NCBI RefSeq assembly: GCF_041432775.1 | Contig: NZ_JAPWAG010000001.1 | Location: 1 to 64,000, forward strand | Length of the DNA stretch: 64,000 nt | Reading direction: 5' to 3' | DNA from: Pauljensenia sp902373545 | GTDB taxonomy: Bacteria; Actinomycetota; Actinomycetes; Actinomycetales; Actinomycetaceae | In this document: positions 18,801-26,442 of the stretch, piece after piece | Layout: each line of letters begins with the position of its first letter | Numbering within the stretch: the first letter of the stretch is position 1 | Made by a program: the position numbers and the translations under genes | The notes under the pieces: model-generated | What the model saw: the letters and a program-made list of their open reading frames with translations, nothing else | Told to the model about the DNA's origin: nothing | Database searches by the model: none

Positions 18801-19109
18801 GTTTACGTGCCGTGGGACGCGACGGACGCACCGATACTGTCCCACCCAACGCGTTCCCTGGACCTGCTCAGGCAACTGTGCGAGGGACACCATGAGCCAC
18901 TGGCCTCACTGTGTGCGCACTTCAATCGAGCCACACGTGATGGTGAGGACATGAGCGAGTACTCGGCGCTGCTGACTCGGGCTGTCGCAGCGGCAATCAG
19001 GCAGGGAGAAGAAGCGACCCTGGAATCGCTGTTCACACCGGGAGCGATTGCCCAGGGAGCCTTGTCAGAGGCGGACTTCTCCCTAGTGAGCTTTGTGGTG
19101 CTCCTGTGA
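15828..19109 (+). CDS. PLD-like / SNF2-type DEAD-box helicase, defence-island type
   Basis: The 1093-residue protein has an N-terminal phospholipase-D-like domain (about 1-200), as in helicases of bacterial defence islands. I see no intact HxKxxxxD there (SLHNKLNQ is the closest), so nuclease activity is doubtful. The SNF2 motor follows: DSVGLGKTFEAL with Walker A Lys289, DESH box at 373-376, LSATPINNR, then the C-terminal lobe ending with TDCISEGQNLQDCD and QRFGRVDRLGS. It probably translocates on double-stranded DNA. It overlaps the DUF4391 gene by four bases, so the two form an operon. Third positions look visibly less GC-rich than in the suf genes, hinting at acquisition. No methylase, Res subunit or toxin is adjacent. 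Confidence 0.85.
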   Translation: MEILDNTEGKRLGDSLRANLDDEAKLSIISAHFSLFAFGELREELERLDSVRFLFSEPTFIQDMGRVAGAPESDIAQRAQGERERALADSALELSLHNKLNQRALARACASWLREKVTLRSVQREHMLQLTPSYIVEDSAVSPHLFWGQGATFTLEGLGVERRPDTLTMITHRAGDEAKAQVEFLMAQFESVWADDAKTCDVTEQVASKVEALHTDNAPEFIYFLTLYHIFRRFLQENQDHNPREDTGFFESVIWGKLYDFQKDAVIGAIRKLEKYNGCIIADSVGLGKTFEALAVIKYYQQLNKNVLVLCPKRLRENWTLWTQASDERNPLAKDRFAYKVLNHTDLSRRRGKSGDTDLEHLQWGTFDLVVIDESHNFRNRSATGASTNRYTRLMNEVIRANGRTKVLMLSATPINNRLTDLRNQIELITEGRDDYLEKTDGITSIDSVMRLAQKRFNLWSSQAHGRHTTQSFAEYVNADYFRLLDALTIARSRKHIAKYYGTQTGTFPTRLTPRNVQVPIDVRGELPPIGALYDMISDLTFAQYQLLSYVREDARPTYEADYREGFGNDFGSELHRTNAVAVLMRVNLLKRMESSVSAFRSTLGRVRSSCADILDRLAALEARNTRGSLGSVAVGYGIEGLEDGLDDRDAEMFEVGAQVRVDLRDVDREALSADLSRDIEILDELIGYARAVTPDRDAKLGELRTLIAEKTGAGQINPGNRKILIFSAFADTTTYLYDQLAADLLRTHGLTCAQVTGTRNRVAGKRRARGGFEDILGRFSPRSKETNALADREGEIDIVFATDCISEGQNLQDCDCVINYDVHWNPVRIVQRFGRVDRLGSTNKHIQMVTFWPDVDLESYIKLESRVKSRMALGDASASGEENLLTPSEDMNDLEYRSDQLRTLRSETLDLEDMRRGMSITDFALDDFRIELERYMNANPGTLEGAATGLHAVVSIPDDLRGQMSPGVIFCLERREGTDGTSRATEPLSLVYVPWDATDAPILSHPTRSLDLLRQLCEGHHEPLASLCAHFNRATRDGEDMSEYSALLTRAVAAAIRQGEEATLESLFTPGAIAQGALSEADFSLVSFVVLL

Positions 19110-19882
19110 GCTCCATCGACTGGGCATCGACACTAGCCCTGCCACCCTGCGTACGTCGCTTCGAGCGCACGATTCCCACACATGTGCTGCTGCGTGAGGC
19201 GGACCTGACACGCACGCAGCGCGAGGGTCTGCGCAAGATCGAGGGGCTGACTCTCCTGGGAGTCGCGCAGGAGAGCACAACTCGTATCCCCGCGACAGCT
19301 GCGATGGATCGTCGTATCGATGCGGTGTTGTTCGTGCGGGCCTCCCTCGGCAAGACGCGCGCATTCGAGTCGACTGCCGCTCTTGTGCACGGCTGTTTTC
19401 CGCATCCATCACTCCTGATCCAGGAGAACACCCGCGGCGACGTCTGTCTGTCGGCAGCTCTGACGTCGCGCCGAAAGCGCGCGACGGGGTTGAACGTCGA
19501 CAGCATGGAAGTGGACAGCAGCATCGCTTTGTGGCGGCGCACGGAGCACGGGAAGGCGTTCCTGTCCGCGCTGGCTTTCGATGCTCTTGATCAGCGCTCG
19601 CTGACTCACCTGACCGAGGACATCATGGCGCGAATCCGCTTGGCTCGTATTGCTCGTCTTGTTGGCTTCTATCCGGATCCGGTTGTGTGTCGGAGCTCGG
19701 ATGTGGTGGAGTTGATTGAGCGCTTGCTTGAGTGCCAGAGCAGGCAGGATCAACTGCGTGCCCAGTGGAAGCGGCACGCAACCACGCAGCGTGAACGCCT
19801 GCGGTTACGAATTCCTCTCAGTGAGGCGATTAACCAGACGAAGGCAGCGGTCGATGAACTGACGAGGCGTTTGGGCCGTTGA
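19106..19882 (+). CDS. DUF4391 domain protein, helicase partner
   Basis: The 258-residue protein is recognised as DUF4391 from its layout: an N-terminal helical part, a central strand pair HPSLLIQENTRGDVCLSAA followed by a basic SRRKR, an acidic strand, and a C-terminal coiled-coil-like Arg/Glu-rich helix (about 225-258). The function of the family is unknown. From memory, such genes accompany SNF2 or DEAD helicases and type III restriction-like genes. The ATGA overlap with the helicase implies equimolar expression and probably a physical complex. Lower third-position GC and many TTG/GTG codons set it apart from flanking genes. Confidence 0.7.
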   Translation: MSSIDWASTLALPPCVRRFERTIPTHVLLREADLTRTQREGLRKIEGLTLLGVAQESTTRIPATAAMDRRIDAVLFVRASLGKTRAFESTAALVHGCFPHPSLLIQENTRGDVCLSAALTSRRKRATGLNVDSMEVDSSIALWRRTEHGKAFLSALAFDALDQRSLTHLTEDIMARIRLARIARLVGFYPDPVVCRSSDVVELIERLLECQSRQDQLRAQWKRHATTQRERLRLRIPLSEAINQTKAAVDELTRRLGR

Positions 19883-19889
19883 CGCTCAC

Positions 19890-21575
19890 TCAGCGCCCGA
19901 GCTTCTCGCGCACGACCTGGGTGACCTTGCGGCGCAGGATCTTGCCCATCTGGTTGCGGGGTAGCTCGGCGATGAACACGATCTGGCGGGGCAGGGCGTA
20001 GTGGGCGATGGACTTTTCGGCCCAGTTGCGCACCTGCTCCAGGGTGAGGCGCTGGGCCCCCTCTTCCAGGATGATTGCAGCGGTGACCTCTTCGGTGGCG
20101 TCAGCCACAGGCACGCCCACGACGGCGACATCCGCGACGCCGGGCAGGGAGCGGATCGCCTCCTCGACCTGGGAGGGATAGACGTTGAAGCCGCCCGATA
20201 GGATCAGCTCCTTCTTCCGATCGGCCATCGAGATGAACCCATCGCGGTTAACGCCGATGTCGCCGGTCTTGAACCAGCCCTCGGAGGTGAAGACGTGCGC
20301 GGTTTCCTCGGGCGCGTTGAGGTACCCGCCGAAGACCTGTGGCCCGCGCACGATGATCTCGCCGGGCTGGCCGTCCTCGACGTCCTGCGTGTCGTCCTCC
20401 AGGGAGACGAGTCGCAGCTGCGTGGAGGGGAAAGGCACGCCGAGCACGCCGTGGCGGCGCTTGGCGGACAGGGGAGCACCCGTCAGGACGGGCGAGGTTT
20501 CGGACAGGCCGTAGCCTTCGACGATCATGCCACCGGTGGCTTCCTCCCACTCGCGCGCGAGCGTCGTCGACAGCGGCATCGCGCCGGCGACCGAGTATCG
20601 GATGGAGGACAGATCCGCGCCCGTCTCTTTCGCGCGGGCCAAGATGCGCTCGAACATGGGCGGGACACCCACGAAGAAGGTCACGGGTCGGCGCGCGTGC
20701 GCGTCGAGGGCCATCTGCGCATCGAACTTGGGCAGCAGCACCTGGGTGGCAGCCTTGCGCACGGCCGCGCACAGGAAGAACGTCAGGCCGAAGGCGTGGA
20801 AGTAGGGCAGGAGCGAGAAGAAGGTTTCGGCACCCTCGTGCAGCTTCCACACCCAGAACAAGCACTGGTTGACGTTGACGCCGATGTTGCGGTGGGTCAG
20901 CGGCGCTGACTTGGGAACGCCGTTAGTGCCCGAGGTGTGCAAGATGACGGCGCGATCGTCGGGGGAGGGCAGCGGGTGCTCGGCGTCGATGGCGCGGGAC
21001 GAGGCCGTGGCCCGGTCCCAGGAGACGGCGCCCGCGGGCACGGGGCCGCGCAGCTGGGCGCGCATGTCGCGTGCGCGCGGGGCGGGCAGGCTGAGCAAGA
21101 AACGCTGGGAGGCTGGCATGGTGCGGGAGATGTCCACCGTGAAGACCGTGTCGAGACGGTCAAGGGGGAAAGCATCCACGCACTTTTCCCACACGATCGC
21201 CACGCGCCCGCCGTGGCGCTCCAGCTGACCCGCAACCTCTGCGGCCGGGGCCAGCGGGTTGTGCTGGGCGGCCACCGCGCCGATGCGCATGCACGCGTAA
21301 AAGGCAACGAAAGCCTGCGGGCAGTTCGGCAGCGAAATGGCCACCGTGTCCCCGGGCCCAACCCCGGCCTCGTGCAAGACGCGCGCGGCGCGCAGCACCT
21401 GATCGCGCACCTGCGCGTAGGTGGTGGTTGCCCCGAAGTAGTCCAGGGCGACGCGATCGGGGTAGAGGCGGGCGGCGGTGTCGAGGAGTGCGTACAGCGA
21501 GGTGTCCGGCGTGGGCACCTCGTAGGGCACTGCGTCGTAGAAGTCGTGTGCCTGGTCGGTGATGCTACGTGTCAT
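19890..21575 (-). CDS. fadD: Long-chain acyl-CoA ligase (AMP-forming)
   Basis: This 561-residue ANL-superfamily enzyme should activate fatty acids to acyl-CoA through an acyl-adenylate. The motifs are the P-loop-like HTSGTNGVPKSAPLTHRN, the EGYGLSETSP motif, WFKTGDIG, the hinge DRKKELI and the catalytic lysine in NQMGKILRRK. The P-loop is slightly unusual, with Asn for Thr in SGTTG and Ser for Gly in PKG. AGGAGG precedes the ATG. It converges on the DUF4391 gene with only seven bases between stops and no terminator. Confidence 0.88.
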   Translation of the reverse strand: MTRSITDQAHDFYDAVPYEVPTPDTSLYALLDTAARLYPDRVALDYFGATTTYAQVRDQVLRAARVLHEAGVGPGDTVAISLPNCPQAFVAFYACMRIGAVAAQHNPLAPAAEVAGQLERHGGRVAIVWEKCVDAFPLDRLDTVFTVDISRTMPASQRFLLSLPAPRARDMRAQLRGPVPAGAVSWDRATASSRAIDAEHPLPSPDDRAVILHTSGTNGVPKSAPLTHRNIGVNVNQCLFWVWKLHEGAETFFSLLPYFHAFGLTFFLCAAVRKAATQVLLPKFDAQMALDAHARRPVTFFVGVPPMFERILARAKETGADLSSIRYSVAGAMPLSTTLAREWEEATGGMIVEGYGLSETSPVLTGAPLSAKRRHGVLGVPFPSTQLRLVSLEDDTQDVEDGQPGEIIVRGPQVFGGYLNAPEETAHVFTSEGWFKTGDIGVNRDGFISMADRKKELILSGGFNVYPSQVEEAIRSLPGVADVAVVGVPVADATEEVTAAIILEEGAQRLTLEQVRNWAEKSIAHYALPRQIVFIAELPRNQMGKILRRKVTQVVREKLGR

Positions 21576-21627
21576 GGCAACCTCCTGTCATCGGCCTCGA
21601 CTAGTGTACCGAGGGACACAATCCCAC

Positions 21628-22524
21628 TCATACGTGAGGGGTGCTCCAGGTGTCGCACGTCGCAATGTCGCCGGAGTCCAGCCCCTTCTGCAGCCACGTC
21701 GCGCGCTGCTGCGCGCTGCCGTGCGTCCAGGATTCGGGGTTGGTCGTCCCCTGGTACTTCGACTGGAGACGGTCATCGCCAATCGCCTCGGCCGTCTGCA
21801 GCGCGCCCATGATCTGGTCAGCCGTCGGGGTCTGGAGGTAGGGCGTGCCCGTCGTCGGATCGGGGGTGGTCGAGGCCCAGTGCATCCACACGCCCGCGTA
21901 GCAGTCGGCCTGAAGCTCCGAACGCACGCCAGCGCCCTGAGAGCCGGTCTCGCGCGTGTTGTAGGTGCGGAACACGCCCTGCAGGTTCTGGATGTGGTGG
22001 CCCCACTCGTGGGCGACCACGTATTCCTGGGCGAGCACCGAATCGGATGCGCCGTACTGCGTCACCATGTCGTTGAAGAAACCGAGGTCGAGGTAGACGG
22101 TCGAATCGCCCGGGCAGTAGAAGGGGCCAACGGCGCTGGTCGCCGATCCGCACGCGGTTGACACACTGTCCGAGAAGATCTGGAAATCGGGAAGCTTGTA
22201 GGCAACGCCTGTGCCCTGATCGGCGAGCTGGGTCTTCCACACCTCATCCAGCGACTGTGCGGTGGCGACCATGCGGCACTCGACGCGCTCGTTCGCGTCC
22301 GCGCCAGTCTGGCACGTCGAGACGTCCACCGACGACGAGGACGAGGACGTGGAGGGGGCCGAGGACGAGATCAGGCTCGTCAGGTCAATGCCGGTGAGAT
22401 ACGAGAAGCCCAGGATTAGTAGGATACCCAGGAACGAGCCGCCGCCGGCACCCACGATCTTGCGGCCTGCGCCAGAGGTGCGCACGCGCGAAGGATCCAG
22501 GTGAATGTTGTCGTTGAAGCTCAT
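21628..22524 (-). CDS. Neutral zinc metallopeptidase (YpfJ/PF04228 type), membrane-anchored
   Basis: The 298-residue protein has one membrane helix near residues 25-47, a Ser-rich linker, and an extracytoplasmic metallopeptidase domain with the zinc motif HEWGHH and the downstream ELQADCYAG, typical of the family. Several cysteines in the exported part may form disulfides. Physiological substrates of this family are unknown. It starts 15 bases after tgt with AAGGAG as ribosome-binding site, so it is probably co-transcribed. Confidence 0.85.
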   Translation of the reverse strand: MSFNDNIHLDPSRVRTSGAGRKIVGAGGGSFLGILLILGFSYLTGIDLTSLISSSAPSTSSSSSSVDVSTCQTGADANERVECRMVATAQSLDEVWKTQLADQGTGVAYKLPDFQIFSDSVSTACGSATSAVGPFYCPGDSTVYLDLGFFNDMVTQYGASDSVLAQEYVVAHEWGHHIQNLQGVFRTYNTRETGSQGAGVRSELQADCYAGVWMHWASTTPDPTTGTPYLQTPTADQIMGALQTAEAIGDDRLQSKYQGTTNPESWTHGSAQQRATWLQKGLDSGDIATCDTWSTPHV

Positions 22525-22539
22525 CGATACTCCTTGTAC

Positions 22540-23865
22540 TCAGGGGCGGCGCCCGGCCTGATATCGACCGAGCATATCGGAACGGAACTCCTCGAAGCGT
22601 CCGTCCTCGATGGAGGCGCGAATACCGTCGACCAGGCGCAGCGTGAACCACTCGTTGTGAATGGTAGCCAGCGTGGAAGACAGGATCTCCTTGGCCTTAA
22701 ACAGGTGATGAATGTAGGCGCGCGTGTAGTGGGTGCAGGTGTAGCACTCGCAGCCCTGCACGAGCGGCGTGAAATCACGCTTGAAGCGCGCGTTCGTAAT
22801 GTTGAAGCGCCCGTCGGGCGAATAGATCGCCGCGTTGCGCGCCACGCGCGAGGGGTTGACGCAGTCGAAGGTGTCGGCGCCCGCCGCGACGCCGGCGAAA
22901 AGATCCTCGGGCTCGGAGATCCCGAGCAGGTGGCGAGGGCGGTCCTCGCCCAGTTCCTCGCACACCCAGGACACGATCGTGCCCAGGTTCTCCTTCTCCA
23001 GGGCCCCGCCCACGCCGAAGCCATCGAAGCGCTGGCCGCCGACCTCCATGTCGGCCATCGTGCGGGCAGCCTCGCGGCGCAGATCCTCCCACTGTGCGCC
23101 CTGGATGACGCCCCACAGCTGCTGGTAGGGCTTGCCCGCGCGCTCGGAGGTGAGCCTGCGATGTTCGGCGAGGCAGCGCCGAGCCCACGCGTGCGTGCGC
23201 TCGAGAGACTCGATCTGGTAGTCGCGCGGGTGCAGCAGGGAGGTGAGCTCGTCGAAGGCGAACATGATGTCGGCGCCCAGCTGATGCTGGATCCCCATCG
23301 ACACCTCGGGGTTGAAGCGGTGCTTCGTGCCGTCGATGTGGCTGGAGAACACGACGCCATCGTTATCGACCACCGCGTTGGAGGCCTTGATCGCCTGCAT
23401 CTGCACGGCCGGGTCATTCGGGTCCGCCTTGCCGGAAAACTCCTGGGAGAGGACCTTCTTGAAGCCCGCGCCCAGGGAGAGCACCTGGAAGCCGCCCGAA
23501 TCCGTGTAGGTGGGCCCCGACCAGTTCATGAAGGAGGCGAAGCCACCCGCCTCGTCGACGATGTCGGAGCCGGGCTGGAGGTAGAGGTGGTAGGCGTTGG
23601 CCAGGACCGCCTGGGCTCCCAGGGCCCGGACCATCTCAGGGGTGAGGGCCTTGACGTTTGCCTTCGTGCCCACGGGAATGAAGGCGGGAGTGCGGATAAT
23701 GCCGTGCGCCGTGTGAATGACGCCCGTGCGCCCAAGCCCACGCTCGACGCCCAGGCGAGTGCCGACCTCGAACCCGCGGTCGGGGCAGTGGGTTCCCGAC
23801 GAGGCCGTGGCTGGGAAAGGCGCGACCTGTTCGGGGGCGGGGGCGCCGAGCCAGTGAGCGTTCAT
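22540..23865 (-). CDS. tgt: tRNA-guanine transglycosylase, divergent form
   Basis: Tgt swaps G34 of GUN-anticodon tRNAs for a queuosine precursor. The 441-residue protein is longer than the usual ~375. Recognisable parts are TDSGGFQV (Asp122), GVIQGAQWEDLR, FDCV with the catalytic Asp334, and the zinc site CECYTC...H near the C-terminus. Two substrate-pocket positions are unusual. The motif normally FDECTP is FDELTS (Leu207 for the key Cys), and the GGLAVGE loop is GGALEKE. These residues govern preQ1 versus queuine choice in studied enzymes. The ATG at 23865 overlaps the stop of the YhhQ transporter gene; the frame is open further upstream but only as a shadow of that gene. Confidence 0.88.
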   Translation of the reverse strand: MNAHWLGAPAPEQVAPFPATASSGTHCPDRGFEVGTRLGVERGLGRTGVIHTAHGIIRTPAFIPVGTKANVKALTPEMVRALGAQAVLANAYHLYLQPGSDIVDEAGGFASFMNWSGPTYTDSGGFQVLSLGAGFKKVLSQEFSGKADPNDPAVQMQAIKASNAVVDNDGVVFSSHIDGTKHRFNPEVSMGIQHQLGADIMFAFDELTSLLHPRDYQIESLERTHAWARRCLAEHRRLTSERAGKPYQQLWGVIQGAQWEDLRREAARTMADMEVGGQRFDGFGVGGALEKENLGTIVSWVCEELGEDRPRHLLGISEPEDLFAGVAAGADTFDCVNPSRVARNAAIYSPDGRFNITNARFKRDFTPLVQGCECYTCTHYTRAYIHHLFKAKEILSSTLATIHNEWFTLRLVDGIRASIEDGRFEEFRSDMLGRYQAGRRP

Positions 23866-24551
23866 TGACCAAACACCCCGTCTTTCGCCAGACCCTCGCT
23901 GCGGCGGATGGCAGCGATCACGGGGTAAGTCAGGGGCAGGAGGACAACTTCGAGGAGAACCTTGTAGAAGTAGCCGGTCACCAGGTAGTTGATGAAATTG
24001 CCCATCGACATCTCGCCGTAGAACAGGATCGTGCAGAACAGGACCGTGTCCGCGGCTTCGCCGACGATCGTCGAGCCGATCAGGCGCGCCCACAGGTGCT
24101 TCGAGCCCCACTTCTTGCGGATCCACACGAGCACGTAGGAATTGAGGAGCTGGCCGGCCAGGTAACCCGCGAGCGAGGCGACAACCGCGCGCCACACGAC
24201 GCCCAGAACCGCCGCAAAGGCCTCCTGGTTCTCGTAGTCGGGGGCCGGCGGCAGGTACTGGACGATGAAGAAGGTGAGCGAGGCCAGGAACGAGGCCACG
24301 AAGCCCATGATGATGACCCGCCGCGCGCGGGCAAAACCGTACACCTCTGAGAGCACGTCACCGATGATGTAGGTCAGAGGGAAGAGAATCGCGCCCCCAT
24401 CGAAAATCAAATAGTGGGTGGATGATCCCACCATGAACGCCTTCGTCGCGGCGATATTGGAAATAAGCAGCAACGCGACGAACGCGACCGAGATGATGTC
24501 GAGGGCGCGCGCGGGGCGCGCCGATCCAGACGGGATCGGGCTATCTGACAT
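23862..24551 (-). CDS. YhhQ-family queuosine precursor transporter
   Basis: The protein has about 229 residues and six or so membrane helices, with YIIGDVLSEVYGFARAR and GEAADTVLFCTILFYG, signatures of the YhhQ (VUT_1/DUF165) family that imports preQ0, preQ1 or queuine. The ATG at 24551 is preferred over the GTG at 24566 because GAGG lies at the right distance. The stop overlaps the tgt start, so import and tRNA insertion are translationally coupled. No preQ1 riboswitch is visible in the short leader. Confidence 0.88.
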   Translation of the reverse strand: MSDSPIPSGSARPARALDIISVAFVALLLISNIAATKAFMVGSSTHYLIFDGGAILFPLTYIIGDVLSEVYGFARARRVIIMGFVASFLASLTFFIVQYLPPAPDYENQEAFAAVLGVVWRAVVASLAGYLAGQLLNSYVLVWIRKKWGSKHLWARLIGSTIVGEAADTVLFCTILFYGEMSMGNFINYLVTGYFYKVLLEVVLLPLTYPVIAAIRRSEGLAKDGVFGQ

Positions 24552-24583
24552 GGGTACAATCCTCACAATACCGAGATGGAATG

Positions 24584-24612
24584 GTTATATGCACCACCCA
24601 TTGTGCCCGCAA
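24584..24612 (-). promoter_or_regulatory. Vegetative promoter of yhhQ-tgt
   Basis: Read on the minus strand: TTGCGG (24612-24607), exactly 17 bases, then TATAAC (24589-24584). Transcription should start near 24577, giving a leader of about 26 bases. This is the best sigma-70-type promoter in the window. Confidence 0.7.
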
Positions 24613-24680
24613 TTGCTGCAAGGTGGGCCAACAGGACGGGTCATCGGCCGGGTTGATTCGCCCACAACGATCCCTCCCTC

Positions 24681-24686
24681 TACTCT
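24681..24686 (+). promoter_or_regulatory. -10 box (TACTCT) for a leaderless ABC-F mRNA
   Basis: TACTCT ends six bases before the GTG start at 24693, so transcription is likely to begin at the start codon. There is no room for a separate ribosome-binding site. No good -35 is seen. Confidence 0.45.
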
Positions 24687-24692
24687 TGGAGC

Positions 24693-26306
24693 GTGATTAA
24701 CGTCCAGGACTTCTCGCTGCGAATCGGCGCCCGCGAACTCGTCAACCACGCGACCTTCCGCATCGACAAAGGCATGTGCATCGGCCTCGTCGGACGCAAC
24801 GGCGCCGGCAAGACCACGACCATGCGCCTCCTCGCCGGCGAAGCCGACCGCGGGGGAGCGGCCGAGCACACCGGAACCATCAGCTCCAACGGCACCGTCG
24901 GCTACCTCGCGCAGGACACCCACGTCGGCGACCCGCACATGTTGGCCCGCGACCGCATCATCTCCGTGCGCGGCATCGACTCGATCATTGCGCGCATCCG
25001 CAAGGCCGAGCACGAGATGTCCACGACCGAAGGTGCCCGCCAGCAGCGGGCCATGGAACGCTACGTCAAGCTCGACCAGCAGTTCACCAACTCTGGCGGA
25101 TGGGCCGCCAACGCCGAGGCCGCCCAGATCGCCCACTCCCTAGGCCTCGAAGATCGCGTCCTCGACCAGACGCTCGACACGCTCTCGGGCGGCCAGCGTC
25201 GCCGCGTCGAGCTCGCCCGCGTCCTCTTCTCCGACGCCGACGTGCTCCTGCTCGACGAGCCCACCAACCACCTCGACCACGACTCGATCGTGTGGCTGCG
25301 CGACTGGATTAAAACCTTCCCCGGCGGCGTCATGATCATCTCCCACGACGTCAAGCTCCTGGGCGACACCGTCAACCAGGTCTTCTACCTCGACGCCAAC
25401 CGCGCCCACGTCGACATCTACCACCTGGGGTGGGCCGCCTACCTCAAGCAGCGCGAGGAAGATGAGAGGCGTCGGCGCAAAGAACGCGCCAATGCCCTCA
25501 AGAAAGCCGAACATCTCAAGGCCCAGGGCGAAAAGATGCGCGCCAAGGCGACCAAGGCCGTCGCCGCCCAGCAGATGCTGCGCCGCGCCGAAGAACTCTT
25601 CGCCCAAGCCGGCGCCGAGATCGTCCAGGAAAAGGTCGCGCGCCTGCGCTTCCCCGACCCCGCCCCCTCCGGGCGCGTGCCGCTCACCGCCGAGGGACTG
25701 TCCAAGTCCTACGGGTCCCTCGAAGTCTTCACCGGCGTCGACCTGGCCATCGACCGCGGCTCCAAAGTCGTCGTCCTGGGCCTCAACGGCGCCGGTAAGA
25801 CCACGCTGCTGCGCCTCCTGTCCGGCATCGAAGAACCCGACTCGGGACGCGTCGTGCCCGGCCACGGGCTCAAACTCGGCTACTACGCCCAGGAACACGA
25901 AACCCTGGAAGAAACGCGCACCATCCGCGAAAACATGGCCGAGGCCGCCCCCACCCTCGACGACACGCACGTGCGCAACATCCTCGGCCAATTCCTCTTC
26001 CAAGGCGACGACGTCGAAAAACCCGTCTCCGTGCTCTCCGGCGGCGAAAAGACCCGACTCGCCCTGGCCACGCTCGTCGTCTCGGGCGCCAACGTCCTGC
26101 TCCTCGACGAGCCCACCAACAACCTCGACCCCGCCTCACGTGAAGAAATCCTCGCCGCCCTGCGCGACTACGAGGGCGCCGTCATCCTCGTCACCCACGA
26201 CCCCGGCGCCGTCACAGCCCTCAACCCCCAGCGCGTCCTCCTTCTACCCGACGCCGACGAGGACCTGTGGGACGAGAGCTACCTCGACCTCGTCACCCTG
26301 ACCTGA
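24693..26306 (+). CDS. ABC-F family ATPase
   Basis: The 537-residue cytoplasmic protein has two ABC domains and no membrane segment. The first has GRNGAGKTT, LSGGQRRRVELAR and LLLDEPTNHLD; the second has GLNGAGKTT, LSGGEKTRLALA and LLLDEPTNNLD. A charged helical linker of about residues 245-315 lies between them, as in ribosome-binding ABC-F proteins. Members act as translation factors or ribosome-protecting resistance proteins; which applies here cannot be told from sequence alone. Confidence 0.92.
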   Translation: MINVQDFSLRIGARELVNHATFRIDKGMCIGLVGRNGAGKTTTMRLLAGEADRGGAAEHTGTISSNGTVGYLAQDTHVGDPHMLARDRIISVRGIDSIIARIRKAEHEMSTTEGARQQRAMERYVKLDQQFTNSGGWAANAEAAQIAHSLGLEDRVLDQTLDTLSGGQRRRVELARVLFSDADVLLLDEPTNHLDHDSIVWLRDWIKTFPGGVMIISHDVKLLGDTVNQVFYLDANRAHVDIYHLGWAAYLKQREEDERRRRKERANALKKAEHLKAQGEKMRAKATKAVAAQQMLRRAEELFAQAGAEIVQEKVARLRFPDPAPSGRVPLTAEGLSKSYGSLEVFTGVDLAIDRGSKVVVLGLNGAGKTTLLRLLSGIEEPDSGRVVPGHGLKLGYYAQEHETLEETRTIRENMAEAAPTLDDTHVRNILGQFLFQGDDVEKPVSVLSGGEKTRLALATLVVSGANVLLLDEPTNNLDPASREEILAALRDYEGAVILVTHDPGAVTALNPQRVLLLPDADEDLWDESYLDLVTLT

Positions 26307-26401
26307 GCCCGTCATCCACGCGAGCCGTCGCGCGCCCCTCAACGCGCGCGATCCCCATCACCTGCTCGCACTGGGCGACGCCCGAGCGCGCCCACGACAA
26401 A

Positions 26402-26430
26402 GGCCGGGACTGGACAAACCAGCCCCGGCC
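26402..26430 (-). terminator. Hairpin terminator between ABC-F and the amino-acid ABC operon
   Basis: GGCCGGGACTGG (26402-26413) and CCAGCCCCGGCC (26419-26430) form a 12-bp stem with one A-C mismatch and a five-base loop. On the minus strand it is followed by TTTG, so it terminates the ABC importer operon best, but it may work both ways. The rest of 26307-26442 shows no gene. Confidence 0.75.
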
Positions 26431-26442
26431 TCGTTGATTGGC

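Noticed and set aside
15828..19882. DISARM or BREX locus
   Set aside because: Only a helicase and DUF4391 are present; drmA/B, pgl or brx genes, and methylases are missing.
24552..24692. preQ1 riboswitch upstream of yhhQ-tgt
   Set aside because: The leader is only about 26 bases after the predicted transcript start, too short for any preQ1 class, and no matching core was seen.
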